A stretch of DNA of 64,000 nucleotides, from NCBI GenBank assembly GCA_028386065.3, contig JAKUCV010001738.1, forward strand, positions 286,575 to 350,574, written 5' to 3'. The notes under the pieces were generated by a model that saw only the letters and a list, made by a program, of their open reading frames with translations, was not told the origin of the DNA and searched no databases. This stretch comes from Turnera subulata. Lineage: Eukaryota; Streptophyta; Magnoliopsida; Malpighiales; Passifloraceae. Position numbers and translations under genes: made by a program. Shown piece by piece: positions 45,968 to 56,748 of the stretch (positions are counted from its first letter, which is position 1; the number at the start of each line of letters is the position of its first letter).

Positions 45968-47149
45968 TTATGGTTCCTGTCCTTGTTCCATCTCAACCTC
46001 TATATCTCGAACTTCTTCGAGTTCTATTTTCCTCCCACTGATCTCTCTAGAAATAAATTCTCTTTCTAGAAAAATAGCAGTACAAACAACAAACACTTTG
46101 TGCTCTGTGGGATTATAGAAATAATATCCTTTAGTTTCCTTAGGATATCCAATAAAGAGGCATTTGTCCGATTTAGGGCCGAGTTTGTCTGATGCTTCTC
46201 GTCTCACGAAGGCCTCACAACCCCAAATCCTCACAAAAGACAAATTGGGACACTTCCCAGTCCATATCTCATATGGTGTCTTTTCAACCGATTTAGATGA
46301 AACACGGTTAGGTGTAAATGCAGCACTCAATAATGCATTTTCCCAAAATGAAGAAGGAAGGTTAGCTTGACTCATCATAGAACGAACCATGTCTAACAAA
46401 GTTCTATTCCTCCTTTCGGATACACCATTCCATTGAGGTGTTCCTGGTGGAGTAAGTTGTGATACTATACCACATTCTTTTAGATGATCAAGAAAATTTC
46501 GGTCTAAGTATTCACCTCCTCGATCAGATCGAAGCATTTTAATACTCTTGCCGAGTTGATTTTATACTTCATTCATGAATTCTTTGAACTTTTCAAAGGA
46601 TTCTGACTTGTGCTTCATAAGATACACAATGCCATATCTACTATAATCATCAGTAAATGTAATGAAGTACTGAAATCCACCTCTAGCCTGTGTTGACATA
46701 GGTCCGCATACATCAGAATGTATAAGACCTAACAAGTTCGAAGCTCTTTCACCTTTACCGGCAAAAGGAGCCTTCGTCATTTTTCCTAATAAACATGACT
46801 CACATGTCTCATGTGATTCAAAATCAAATGAGTCTAAAAGTCCATATTTATGGAGTTTAGAAATATGAGTCTCGTTTATATGGCCTAATCGACAATGCCA
46901 GAGATAGGTTTCATTAGAATCGTTTAATCTAACCTTCTTCGTATTAATGTTATAGATTGGTGTTTCTAGGTTTAGAACGTACAAACCATTGCTCAAATAT
47001 GCACCACCATAATAAATATCATTGAAATAAATAGAACAACAGTTGTTCTTTATTACAAAAGAAAAACCTTTCTTGTCCAGACAAGAAACAGAAATCAAAT
47101 TCCTGCTTATGGTAGGTACATAATAACAATCATGAAGTTCTAAAACCAA
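45968..47149 (-). pseudogene. Copia-3 GAG-pre-integrase and integrase
   Basis: Frame 47149-46562 carries LWHCRLGHINETH, the zinc-finger cysteines and the core start (LIHSDVCGPM, FITFTDDYSRYG). Frame 46537-45968 continues with LRSDRGGEY and the catalytic-glutamate region NGVSERRNRTLLDMVRSMM. A stop at about 46562 splits the core. Confidence 0.87.
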
Positions 47150-47263
47150 ACCACTCGGTAAGGATAGATAGTAAGTTCCTACGGCTAATGCAGCAACTCT
47201 TGCTCCATTTTCAACGCGCAGGTCTATCTCACCCTTTGCTAATCTTCTACTCTTTCTCAGATC

Positions 47264-48211
47264 CTACACATTTACACAAATGTGAGAACCACATCCGGTA
47301 TCTAATACCCATGATGTAGAGATAGAAATATTAGCTTCTATAACAAGAATACCTAAAGTGGAAGTCTTACTTTCCTTCTGTTTCTTCACCTCCTCTAGGT
47401 AAATAGGGCAGTTACGCTTCCAATGGCTAGGTTTCTTGCAATGGAAACATTGTCCTTCCTTTGCAATACCACCTTTGGGTTTCAGCACATGTGAAGAAGA
47501 AGATGCACATGAACCAAACTTTTTGGCACATTTTTTCTTCTTGCTAAACTTAGCTTTTCCCTTTCCTTTGCCATTTCCAACCATCAAATTTTTATTGGAT
47601 TTATTAGCCTTCATCTGTTGCTCAACTATTCCCAACATGTTAAGCAACTCAGACAAAGATTTGTCAAGATGATTCATGTTGAAATTCATGACAAATTGGC
47701 TGTAACTATCCAGCAACGATTGCAGGACTAGATCAACAGCCAACTCCTTCTGCAAAGGAAAACCCAGACCCTCAAGGCTTTCAATGTATCCAATCATCTT
47801 GAGCACATGAGGTCTGACTGGTGATGACTCAACCATCTTGTATTGGAACAATGCCTTTGAGGTCTCATACCTCTCATGCCTAGCTTGCTCTTCAAAGAGC
47901 ATTTTTAGGTGTTCGATCATATCGAAAGCACCCAAGTTCTCATGTTGCTTCTGAAGCTCAGAGTCCATGTTAACAAGCATAAGGCAAGCGACATCCAATG
48001 CCTCATCAACATGCTTCTTGTAAGCATCTCTTTCCGCCCTAGGAGCATTAGGTGCCGGTTTAATAGGAACAGGCCCTTCAAGGACATATAATTTCTTTTT
48101 TTGCTTGAGGACTATCCTCAAATTGCGATGCCACTTAAGGAAGTTATTCCCATTAAGTTTTTCCTTCTCAAGGACAGATCGCAGTGATAGTGTACTTGTG
48201 TTTTGTGCCAT
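47264..48211 (-). pseudogene. Copia-3 gag and protease
   Basis: A 315-codon frame starts at ATG 48211 with LNGNNFLKWHRNLRIVL. It passes a basic Lys-rich linker and the CCHC knuckle CFHCKKPSHWKRNC (about 47450), and reaches the protease motif WVLDTGCGSHIC just before its stop at 47264. Gag itself is uninterrupted. The stop right after the protease motif separates it from the rest of the polyprotein. Confidence 0.88.
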
Positions 48212-48575
48212 GATTACTCTACAACAATGATCAACTCACACAAATCAGAGTCATGCATACATAAAATCATTTAACAAGAAATTCTATTAAATGATGCTCC
48301 TATTATGAATCAAGATAATGATAAGTAGGCCAAGATCCATATTTCACTACAAGATAAGTCAGCTTTGGCTGATCGCTTATATCATAGTTATTTAGGTAGA
48401 CAACTCTTGTCAATTACATCTCATGTAACTCTTGGATAGTTGAGTGAACAACACTTGTTCTTGCTATCTCATAGACTTAGCTCAACTCTTTGCCTCTAAG
48501 TCCTCAATCCTATTGAGATGACCTAGTTAAGTTCAACCCATAATAAGCAGTTTGGATATTACAATTATCCCATCG

Positions 48576-48775
48576 CACCTTGCTAGGATAAAGATTGGCA
48601 CCTTGCTTTGGCAAAACCTACCAAGTGTTGATCTAAGCAATGATGAGTGCTTATCAATGGAAGGCAACACAAGAGGAACTTAATATTTAGCATCTTGCTA
48701 GGATAAACATTGGCACTTTGCTTTGGCAAACCTACCAAGCGTTAATCTAAGCATAGATGAGTGCTTGTCACCGAA
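48576..48775. repeat. 114-bp tandem duplication in copia-3 leader
   Basis: The phrase starting GCACCTTGCTAGGATAAAGA at 48576 recurs at 48690 with a few changes, and both copies run on through CTTTGGCAAA...CCTACCAAG and GATGAGTGCTT. There are about two copies, with period 114. Confidence 0.75.
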
Positions 48776-48900
48776 TTATTTCCATACATAACAATTATTC
48801 ATGTGATTAACATATTATATATCGCATACACAATAACTATGCATCATATGCAATATAAGCTACTACGCAGAGGTAGCACGGCGGTCCCGCAAAAAATATA

Positions 48901-49405
48901 AACATCGATGTTTTGACTACGCGGCCGACAATCGGCAAAACAAGAACATCGATGTTTGACTCTAAACATCGATGTTTTGAGAATCTGGAACTCCAAACTA
49001 TTTGGCAGAATTTCAGAACATCGATGTTTACCCCCTAGAACATCGATGTTTGAGAATTCTGGAACTTCAAGTAAGTTGGCAGAATCTCAGAACATCGATG
49101 TTTGGTCATGAACATCAATGTTTGGAGTTTCAGAATTCCAGAACATCGATGTTGACACTTCAACATCGATGTTTGAAGTTTCTGGATTCCAGAACATCGA
49201 TATTTAACCCTTAAGCATCGATGTTTAAAGTTTCAGGAACTCCAAACAATTGGCCGAATGTTCAGTACATTGATGTTTACATCTTAAACATCGATGTTTT
49301 GACCTTGCACATCGATGTTTGAACTTAAACATCGATGTTTGAACCCCTCGGCGGATTATCGACCAAAGAGAACATCGATGTTTACATCTTAAACATCGAT
49401 GTTTT
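48901..49405. repeat. 17-copy array of the palindrome AACATCGATGTT in copia-3 leader
   Basis: The 12-bp perfect palindrome AACATCGATGTT (often extended by A and T to 14) or a one-base variant occurs 17 times. Sites lie near 48901, 48949, 48966, 49019, 49043, 49092, 49109, 49143, 49160, 49194, 49213, 49265, 49286, 49304, 49325, 49370 and 49391. After the first they come mostly in pairs 17-24 bases apart, each pair in a larger unit of about 50 or 73 bases that also repeats CTGGAACTCCAAA and TTGGCAGAAT. Confidence 0.9.
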
Positions 49406-49709
49406 GGTATCATATACCATTCAATCAACCTTATCAAACTCATTCGACTTCCTGCCGAAAACACTCTTTGATTGATATCATATACCAATCAAGAACTTGC
49501 TATCAAACACCTTTGACGGATCCGACTTCAACATATCACATATATGAGAATCATAATGATCTAGTTTAAACATACTATCAACATAAGCATAATAAACTAT
49601 GATAAAGTTATGTTGCTTATACAATCATGATCAAGCCACATCACATATAGCATATCATACATATAAACAACTAATTCGGTTTAGTGTTTCACAAGAGGCT
49701 TCGCTACCA

Positions 49710-51274
49710 CTGTAAGTAACCGGGTATGCAAACAAAGAAATAATATGCGCAGCGGAAAAACCCAGAACTAATGGAGGATCCATGTGAAACGGGTAAACCG
49801 AATAACAAAAATTTCGTACCTGGTTTGGTTGAGATCTTTCACTCAACTGATGATACGAATCAGCAAGAACCGGACAGAAATCCGACTCCTCTACGGTATC
49901 CACACGAACCATTGATGACTGCTAGCAACCGTCTCACGATCACTAACTCGAGCACTCTCGAACCGCAGTGCTAGCTGCAGAATTTCTGAGAGCAAGAGAG
50001 CCTAGAGTGTTTTTCTCACAACTCTTGTGAATGTGTTTGTGTGTTGAGCTCTCAAAGTTTGCTCATACTTCACACTTTTACATATATCACATATATGTTT
50101 ACATGTTAGTTAATATAGAAAATGACCAACCAATCATACATACATCTTATCATGCATAATTTTGTTTTCCATTATCTATACTTTAGTCACAATCATCTAC
50201 ATGATCATGTCTCCACTAACTCAATTATATATATCAACATATATATAAAACAACACATCCTTTTATGCTTTTGGGACAATAATTCAGGTTCAATAATTCC
50301 GGTAACTATTGAACCGAACCAACCCAAACGACCCGATCCAGCCATGGTCCAACCATGGTCTAACCACTAGCTCAAATACCTAGTCGAACCACGGTCCAAC
50401 CATGGTTTAACCACCGGCTCGAATCAACAGTTCTAAATGTGTGACCCTGTAGGCACTTGTAACGTTTGGCAATAATTGTAAACTCATTTACAATTATAAA
50501 CAATGAGCGGCGTCTAGTAACACATCATTGCTACCCAAACGACAAGATTAGTACTGATTCATTATGCCTCGGAAACATGTCATTATCCTTTCGTCACATT
50601 ATCAAGATTAAACACGAGACATGGAATAAGTCAATCTCGTATATGTTTAATCTAAGTTTCTTGATCCCCGAGTTAACTGTGTAAAACAGATACTAATGAT
50701 ATCACCATATCACATAATCCGAGCATGGCCATGCATTTACAGTTCAACTTTATCAAGAGGCCCATCTGATACTATACCCGTTATAAGGGTTGGACGAATC
50801 CCATCTTGATCATACAAAACCCACTACACATTATATCATATGCCCAATAATTACACTAAGGTCTACTCAGTTACGAATAGCCAAGAGTAATATCAAAATA
50901 TATGACTCACATGTTGGGAACCTTGATGATCTCAGGTCTAAGGACAATACATATAAGAACCACTAATGACAATCATATAACGTTCCATGTAGTGTTCTTA
51001 TATCGGGTCAGTCCAGACCACAAGTTCTCTAACTTGTACCCGTATGTAGAATTCATATCTCATATAATTCTCAACATACGCTAGTCTTAATATATTATTA
51101 CAACCCATCCATAATAATAATCGACTAGGGACATTTTAAGAATATAAAATATTCTAGGGTTATAAATATGTGCAAGCGTTTATCATATAAACATATTTAT
51201 TGGAATAACCTTAATGTATATGCATGACTATATACAATCATCAATGATTGGCTTTTGGGCATATTACACTAACA
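49710..51274 (-). repeat. Copia-3 right (5') LTR
   Basis: This 1565-bp partner of 42907-44472 is followed directly by CTATC (51275-51279). Confidence 0.93.
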
Positions 51275-51968
51275 CTATCTCCTTCCATGATTGCTTTGGG
51301 GAGGTTAGATCTTTAGCCTTCCACAACTTATTTTCCAGGCTATAATTTAGGAAGTGGACAAGTAGGCCAACTCAATATACCTACGTGGTGGAATAGATTA
51401 ATTTCACTACTAATAATAGTTACAGTTGCCCTCTCCTGGCTCCTCCTTCGACGTTGTAGTGACAGGCGGCAGCGGCGATCTAAAGGAGGTGCAGCGGCGA
51501 GCAGGGGACACGAGCAACGGTGCCTTCCCTCACTGGAACCGCATCAATGGGTTCAAGACGAGAAGGAGGCGGATGCAAGAGGGAAGGGAAGGGAGTGAAC
51601 AAGTGAGGAGGATGAGGTGTGTGGGTGTGGCTGAGGAAGGAGGGCAAAAGTGAATGAGAGAGAAAGCGAGATTTGCAGAGATAGAGAGAGAAATATGTAT
51701 AAATTAATATTTACTTGTTGAAAAAAGTTTATAATTTGAGTAAGAAATTTTAGAAATTAAATTTAGAAAAAACAAAAAAGAATTAAAAAATATCAATCTG
51801 TGACACGTGTCGGCACCTCAGTAATCGACCTGCAATAGTAGGTAAAATGGACAAGGTGATCCGATAAATTATAAGTTCGGGGACACCATGAGTGAAATCA
51901 AACGAAGAGGGACAACAAATGCGAAATGGATAAAGTGGAGGGACATAAAAACTATTTACTCGGACATC
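51275..51968. mobile_element. Right half of the inverted-repeat element split by copia-3
   Basis: Bases 51780-51968 are the inverted partner of the start of the left half, including the shared ACACGTGTCGGCACC and AACGAAGAGGGACAACAAA words. A GC-richer inner stretch (about 51426-51653) is open for 75 codons on the plus strand with an Arg/Gly-rich translation of no known family. It could be a captured gene fragment. Confidence 0.55.
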
Positions 51969-52049
51969 ATATTTTCCACATCAGCTTCATCGCTTTTGCC
52001 TATGTTTGCTTGATGTTCCTTTTTGGCCTTTTCAATTGATGGCGCCTCC

Positions 52050-53080
52050 AAGGTCGCAGTAAGTCAGTAACCACTCTTGAAGGTGAGCAGATGAAACTCT
52101 CAGTTTTGCCAAAGCATCCACTCTCTAGTTCTGTGATTTGGGAATTTGGACGAGGTCTATTGAATGAGTGCAAAGTCGACTGAAGCTTTTACATTTTTGC
52201 CACATGTTTCTTCATGGTTTCATATTTTACTCCCAGATTCCTTTTACAGCTTGCTCCGTGGCAATTTGAGAATCGTTGTACACCCGTAGAGATTCAGCCC
52301 TTATACCTTTAGCTACCTGTAATTAATGGATGTTTTATACTCAGACTTGATTATTAGAGGCAATCCAGTATTTCCTTTTCGGGTGTGACTACTACTATAT
52401 ATGCGCGTGCTGCTCCTTTCTTTATTGGCGGATCCATCCATGTACATGGTCCACACTCTTTTTTTTGTTGGAGGTTGCAGCTGATGGGGTTCCCTCCAAC
52501 ACGATGTCTGCCAACCCTTTGGCGTTTGATAGCCGTTAGTGGTAGGTATTGCATGTGGAATGGACTTAATTCCAAAGCCTAGTTCGGTAATCGTTCCGAT
52601 ATTTCCAGTTTATGTGCAAGGTCTTCCGAATGGGATGATTTGTGTAGACTTTGATGATGGTGTGCCCTTGAAAGAAAGTAGCATCGCAGCTTCCTAGAGG
52701 CGATGATAGTTGCATAGGCGACTTTCTATGCTTCTGTTCCCAACTCGATCAAGGTCTTCCCACTAAAGTATGCCGGGGACTACTTGGTTCCTTCCTCTTT
52801 TACTAAAGTCGTGCTCACGGGCCGCCTCCTTTGAGACCGCAATATACAGTATGAGTTTGTCCCCTGGTCTGTGTGCCACCAGGATCGATAATGAGGAGAG
52901 AAAACTGCTTTTAAGTCCTCAAATGCTTCTTGGCATTCATCGGATCGGGCCACTTCAACACCATTTTTGCTCGCAACAGCTTGTAGGAGGGCTTATACTT
53001 TTCTGCAGCGTTACTCATAAATTAACTACTTGCCCCGTCGGCAGTTGTAGTACTTCCTCTACACGGGTAGGTGGCTCCAC
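52050..53080 (-). pseudogene. Ty3-gypsy RT/RNase H remnant
   Basis: The minus strand, read across several frames, gives DECQEAF, then RPGDKLILYIAVSKEA, then FSGKTLIELGTEA, ASRKLRCYF, and further on VYNDSQIA and a DALAKL-like end. This is the order of the RT connection and RNase H domains in plant gypsy elements. Stops and shifts are frequent. No LTRs were found near it. Confidence 0.7.
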
Positions 53081-53561
53081 TAATAAAATTAATTACAAAT
53101 ATCAAGAAATTCTATTAATTAATGACACATATTTTACAGGGGAAAAATATGTTGAATCTCTAATAAGAAAGAGCTGAAGATCCTGTACAATTTGAACTTC
53201 AGTGGAATCTTTTGATCTGTGACGCCATAATTAAGCTATAAAGCCACCAGTGATCCCAAAACACAAACTGATCAAAATCAAAAGTAGAAGTAGGCAGGTT
53301 CATGGATACCTTATAGAGAACTCTCATACCGGGGCAAAAAGAGGAGAAACTGGTGAAGAAATTGGCAATCATTCCAATGCAAGAAAAAGTGTGAAAGATA
53401 GGAGAAACAAATAGAGTGCCAGCAAGAAAGAAGAACCAGAGACGAGACATGCCGCGTTGGCCAATTAACAATAACATAACAGAAAAAATTAAAATCACTT
53501 TAAAAATGTAAAACAGACATACATTAAAATGGCTTATCCCCTGGCCAGGAATATTTTATGG
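53081..53561. other. Spacer downstream of NB-LRR gene 1
   Basis: A 99-codon hydrophobic minus-strand frame (53498-53199) has no recognisable features and is probably chance within the 3' UTR region. Nothing else is seen. Confidence 0.4.
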
Positions 53562-56322
53562 TTATGGAACAGATTGGTTTTGTTCCTCTTGAATAAAAAG
53601 GTCAGAGTCATCAAATACACATAGGTGTTGAAGTGCCTTCGTGGTATTGGGATTGACCCACTCCATCAATTCCCACCACTCTTCAGGAAATACCTGGATT
53701 CTTCGAAGAGATGCCGGAGCTGGAGCATTGTCCCCCAGCTCAAAGAATGGTACGTTTTCCAGCTTCAGACAATCAATTATGCTAATTTCATGGAGTTGAT
53801 TGGATAACAATTTTCGACTGCAAATGCTCTTCAGTTGTGGTAATTTCCTCAACTTCAAAATCCTCAACTTTGGCAAACTTGCATCGAATGTAGTAACCAT
53901 CGGGTCCAGTGCTACTATCTCCTCCAATAGTGAACAATGTTCAACTTCAATCACTTCAAGGTTTTGAAGGTTCCGCAGCAATACAGTAGAGAACAGCTTT
54001 GTCACAGTTGGACATCTCCGCATAATAAATGTTTTCAGACTGGAAAAGACACCATAAAATCTGTATACTATTGGCGATAGGTCTAACTCTCTGGCAAATA
54101 GGAACCGCAGCCTATTCAAACCCTGAAACCGTAGAACCTCGAGGCTTCGAAAGGTGTATTTGGGCAATGAGAGCAAGCATTCCATCCCATCACATTCCCA
54201 AATTTCCATGGACTTGAGTCGGGTTAGAGATTGCAACGCATCAACATTGCATAAACTTCTGGCGTCATTGCATTTTGCAAACACCACTCGTCGAATGCCT
54301 TTTGGGAGTCCCATGAACTTTCCTCCATTGCTGATACTACAGTTATATAACCAAACTTCTCTTCCGAATTCTTCACTTGATCCGTGGCAATGATAGTAAG
54401 CCATCAAATCATCCCAAAGGTCATTGTTACAGTCTTCTTCTGTGCACCCGACTAGAAGGTTGTAGTTGTTTATTGGCATTGCCCCTTCCCAAGATTTGAG
54501 CAACTTATTGAATTCAAGAAGGTCATTAAGATGGCATTGTAATGTCTCCAACCTTCGCAAGCATGCTACTTCATCCCCGCTAACCACCGGGCAAGCATCT
54601 CTTGTCTGGGAAATTTTGAGAAATCGCAGAAGGGAGAGATTAGGCAACAAACCATGCGGGAAGTTTCGGAGTCTGGTTTCGTGAAGATTAAGATACTTCA
54701 GATTGCACAGGAATTCCAGACCATGAGGCACTTCTTCGATTGCGGTATATCTGACATCTAAAGTTGACAATTTTCGAAGGTTTGCTAATGAAGGCAGATG
54801 TCTCAACTGCTTACAGCGTTTGAGAAACAGAGCTGTGAGCAGGACAAGATCAGAAAGGGAAGGTAGCACCTCGACTAATGTAGCAGAAAGGTCAAGGACC
54901 CTGAGAAAGGGTAAGTACTTGAAGAAAGGATCAGGAATCCGTTTTAAAGTGCGATTTTTGCATAACAACAAAGTTGAAATTTTGGATCTCACTGGCTCAT
55001 AGTAATGAGTGTCAATGCGGGTCTTCATTAGTGAAACTCTTGCAAGATCCTTTCTCCAGAGACTCTGTGGCATTCGATTCAACTGCACATCTCCGTCAAC
55101 CAGAGCTTTTGACTCTTTTGAATCTTTCATTATTTGTAAGGCCATATCCCTAACCACATCATGCATCCTAACGTACTTTTGATTTTCGTAGTCTCTAAAA
55201 CTTCCCAAAAGATACACACTCTCAAGTTCATCAAGCATGTGGTGGCCTACAAGGAATTCTTCCATTCTGCTGTCCATTTCTGCTATAATTCCCTCAACAA
55301 TCATATACTCGATCAAGTCTTCTCTTTTGATCTTGAAATCTTTTGGAATTAATGCACAATATAGGAGGCACTGTTTCAATCCATGACCATGCAAGCGATT
55401 GTAGCACCACAAGAATGTCGAGAGTATATCAGGCTCTCGGTCCTTGTGTGGAAACCTGTGTTTCCGCCTCTCCTGTTTGGGCTTATCTCTTAACTTTTTG
55501 AAATCGTCTCTTGCCTTTTGCCACTCGAGAACATCATTTACTCCCTTCATGCTTCCAGCCAAGGTTATAATTACAAGTGGCAAGCGAGCACAACCGCCAA
55601 CAATAAATCTTGCAATACTTTCTAGTTCTGAAGGAAGCTGTGCCTCAAGTCCTAGTTTCACTACGAACAACTTGAAAGCTTCCTCGTGGGTAAGAGGCGT
55701 CACTTCAATTGCCTCTTGACAACCCATCTCTTGACAAACGTTGGACCACTGAGTTGTAAGAATTAACTTGCAGCCACTCTCTTTATTAGGTATGCCGACA
55801 ATCTCCATAGAAAAATGAGAATGTAAGCCATCTAGAATAAGGAGAGATTCGCCTTTCTTGCTCAATGCCTTTGACAGTTTTGTAGCTCTTTCCTTCTCTT
55901 CATCTCTTTCTGGAAGATATATATCCATAGCTTTGGCAATGACAGTTCATAATTGCTAAACTCTCGAGACACTGAAATCCAGTAGGCATTATGAAACAAT
56001 TTTACAGAGACAGCCCAATTGTGGATGCATTTTGCCAAGGTCGTTTTTCCGGCTCCCTGCATCCCGTGAATACCCATAACGAAGACCTTGTCATCCCTTA
56101 GCCAACAACAAATCCTATCCATGGCTACCATGTGACTTTCAACTTCAACCATTCCTTGCACTCCATAATTATCTTTCAGTGAGGAAGTCCGAAACGAAGC
56201 TTTATGTATTTCATCACTGATACTAAAGACCCTAGGGTTGACGACACCAATCCCAAGGAACAGTGGTTCGTCACCCATTATATAATCCCCAAAATTTTCC
56301 AACCCTGAAATAAATGATCCTG
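53562..56322 (-). pseudogene. NB-LRR disease resistance gene, RPS2/At4g27190-like, frameshifted
   Basis: Read right to left: an open frame to about 56322, preceded by a splice-acceptor-like tract (CTTTTCT...TTTCAG); P-loop GIHGMQGAGKTT; RNBS-A-like AYWISVS; then a break. The second frame (55928-53562, 788 codons) holds kinase-2 LLILDGL, RNBS-B CKLILTTQ, the GLPL-like GGCARLPLV, RNBS-D CLLYCALIPKDF, MHD as VRMHDVVRDMAL, and about 12 or more leucine-rich repeats. Between 55940 and 55941 one base is missing: ELS continues as IAKAMDIYLPERDEEK only in the other frame. No coiled-coil region is attached and the listed first Met is really a TTG, so the true start lies in an upstream exon. NB-LRR proteins sense pathogen effectors inside the cell. 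This copy cannot make a full protein unless the shift is a sequencing error. Confidence 0.88.
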
Positions 56323-56622
56323 AAAAAAAAAAAGAAAAGAAACATGTTCAACCCCTAAAATGTCACTGATCGTCACAATTAAATTTCTACTAATTTAAGT
56401 TATACTCCTCAACATCTCATCTGGAAAAGTACATACTATTTCTTTACTTCTACTCTTTCTTTTATTCATACTTTAAATAATCTATTTCCTTCTAGTCTTT
56501 ATTTTATGCATTCTTATCATCCTTTTTTTTTTTTGTAGCTTCCTCTTCTTTGATTAGTAATCTTATTTTTTTGCATATTACGTCAAAAGAAATTAATTTC
56601 CATAATTTCTAATATTCACAAA

Positions 56623-56639
56623 CAACAAGTTTTTCTTTT
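56623..56639. other. LINE-B target-site duplication, left
   Basis: The 17 bases CAACAAGTTTTTCTTTT here recur exactly at 61217-61233 and bracket LINE-B. Confidence 0.88.
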
Positions 56640-56748
56640 TTTTTTGAGAATCAAAGCAAATTTTCTATTGAAATGAATTAGGGACAGACCCTAATAAAAG
56701 TATACATCAAAGATGCTAAAACAGAGGTTACATTTTAAGAACTAAATG

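Larger units (their letters stand above)
42907..51274 (-). mobile_element. Ty1-copia retrotransposon copia-3 (8.4 kb)
   Basis: LTRs of about 1566 bp (42907-44472) and 1565 bp (49710-51274) are flanked by CTATC. On the minus strand the order is LTR, one spacer base, primer site TGGTAGCGAAGCC (49696-49708), a 1.5-kb leader with palindromes, gag, protease, integrase, RT, a damaged RNase H, purine tract GCAAGTGGGAAAT (about 44473-44485), LTR. In the first ~480 bases the LTRs differ at about 17 positions (~3.5%), mostly transitions. Frames are broken at several places, so it is not autonomous. Confidence 0.95.

Noticed and set aside
48901..49405. CRISPR-like array (palindromic repeats at fairly regular spacing)
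   Set aside because: It lies inside a plant copia leader, spacers are themselves repeated and short, and there are no cas genes. It is a retroelement leader repeat.
53199..53498. 99-codon hydrophobic minus-strand frame as a membrane protein gene
   Set aside because: It shows no family resemblance, start context or conserved features and lies in the 3' region of the NB-LRR gene.
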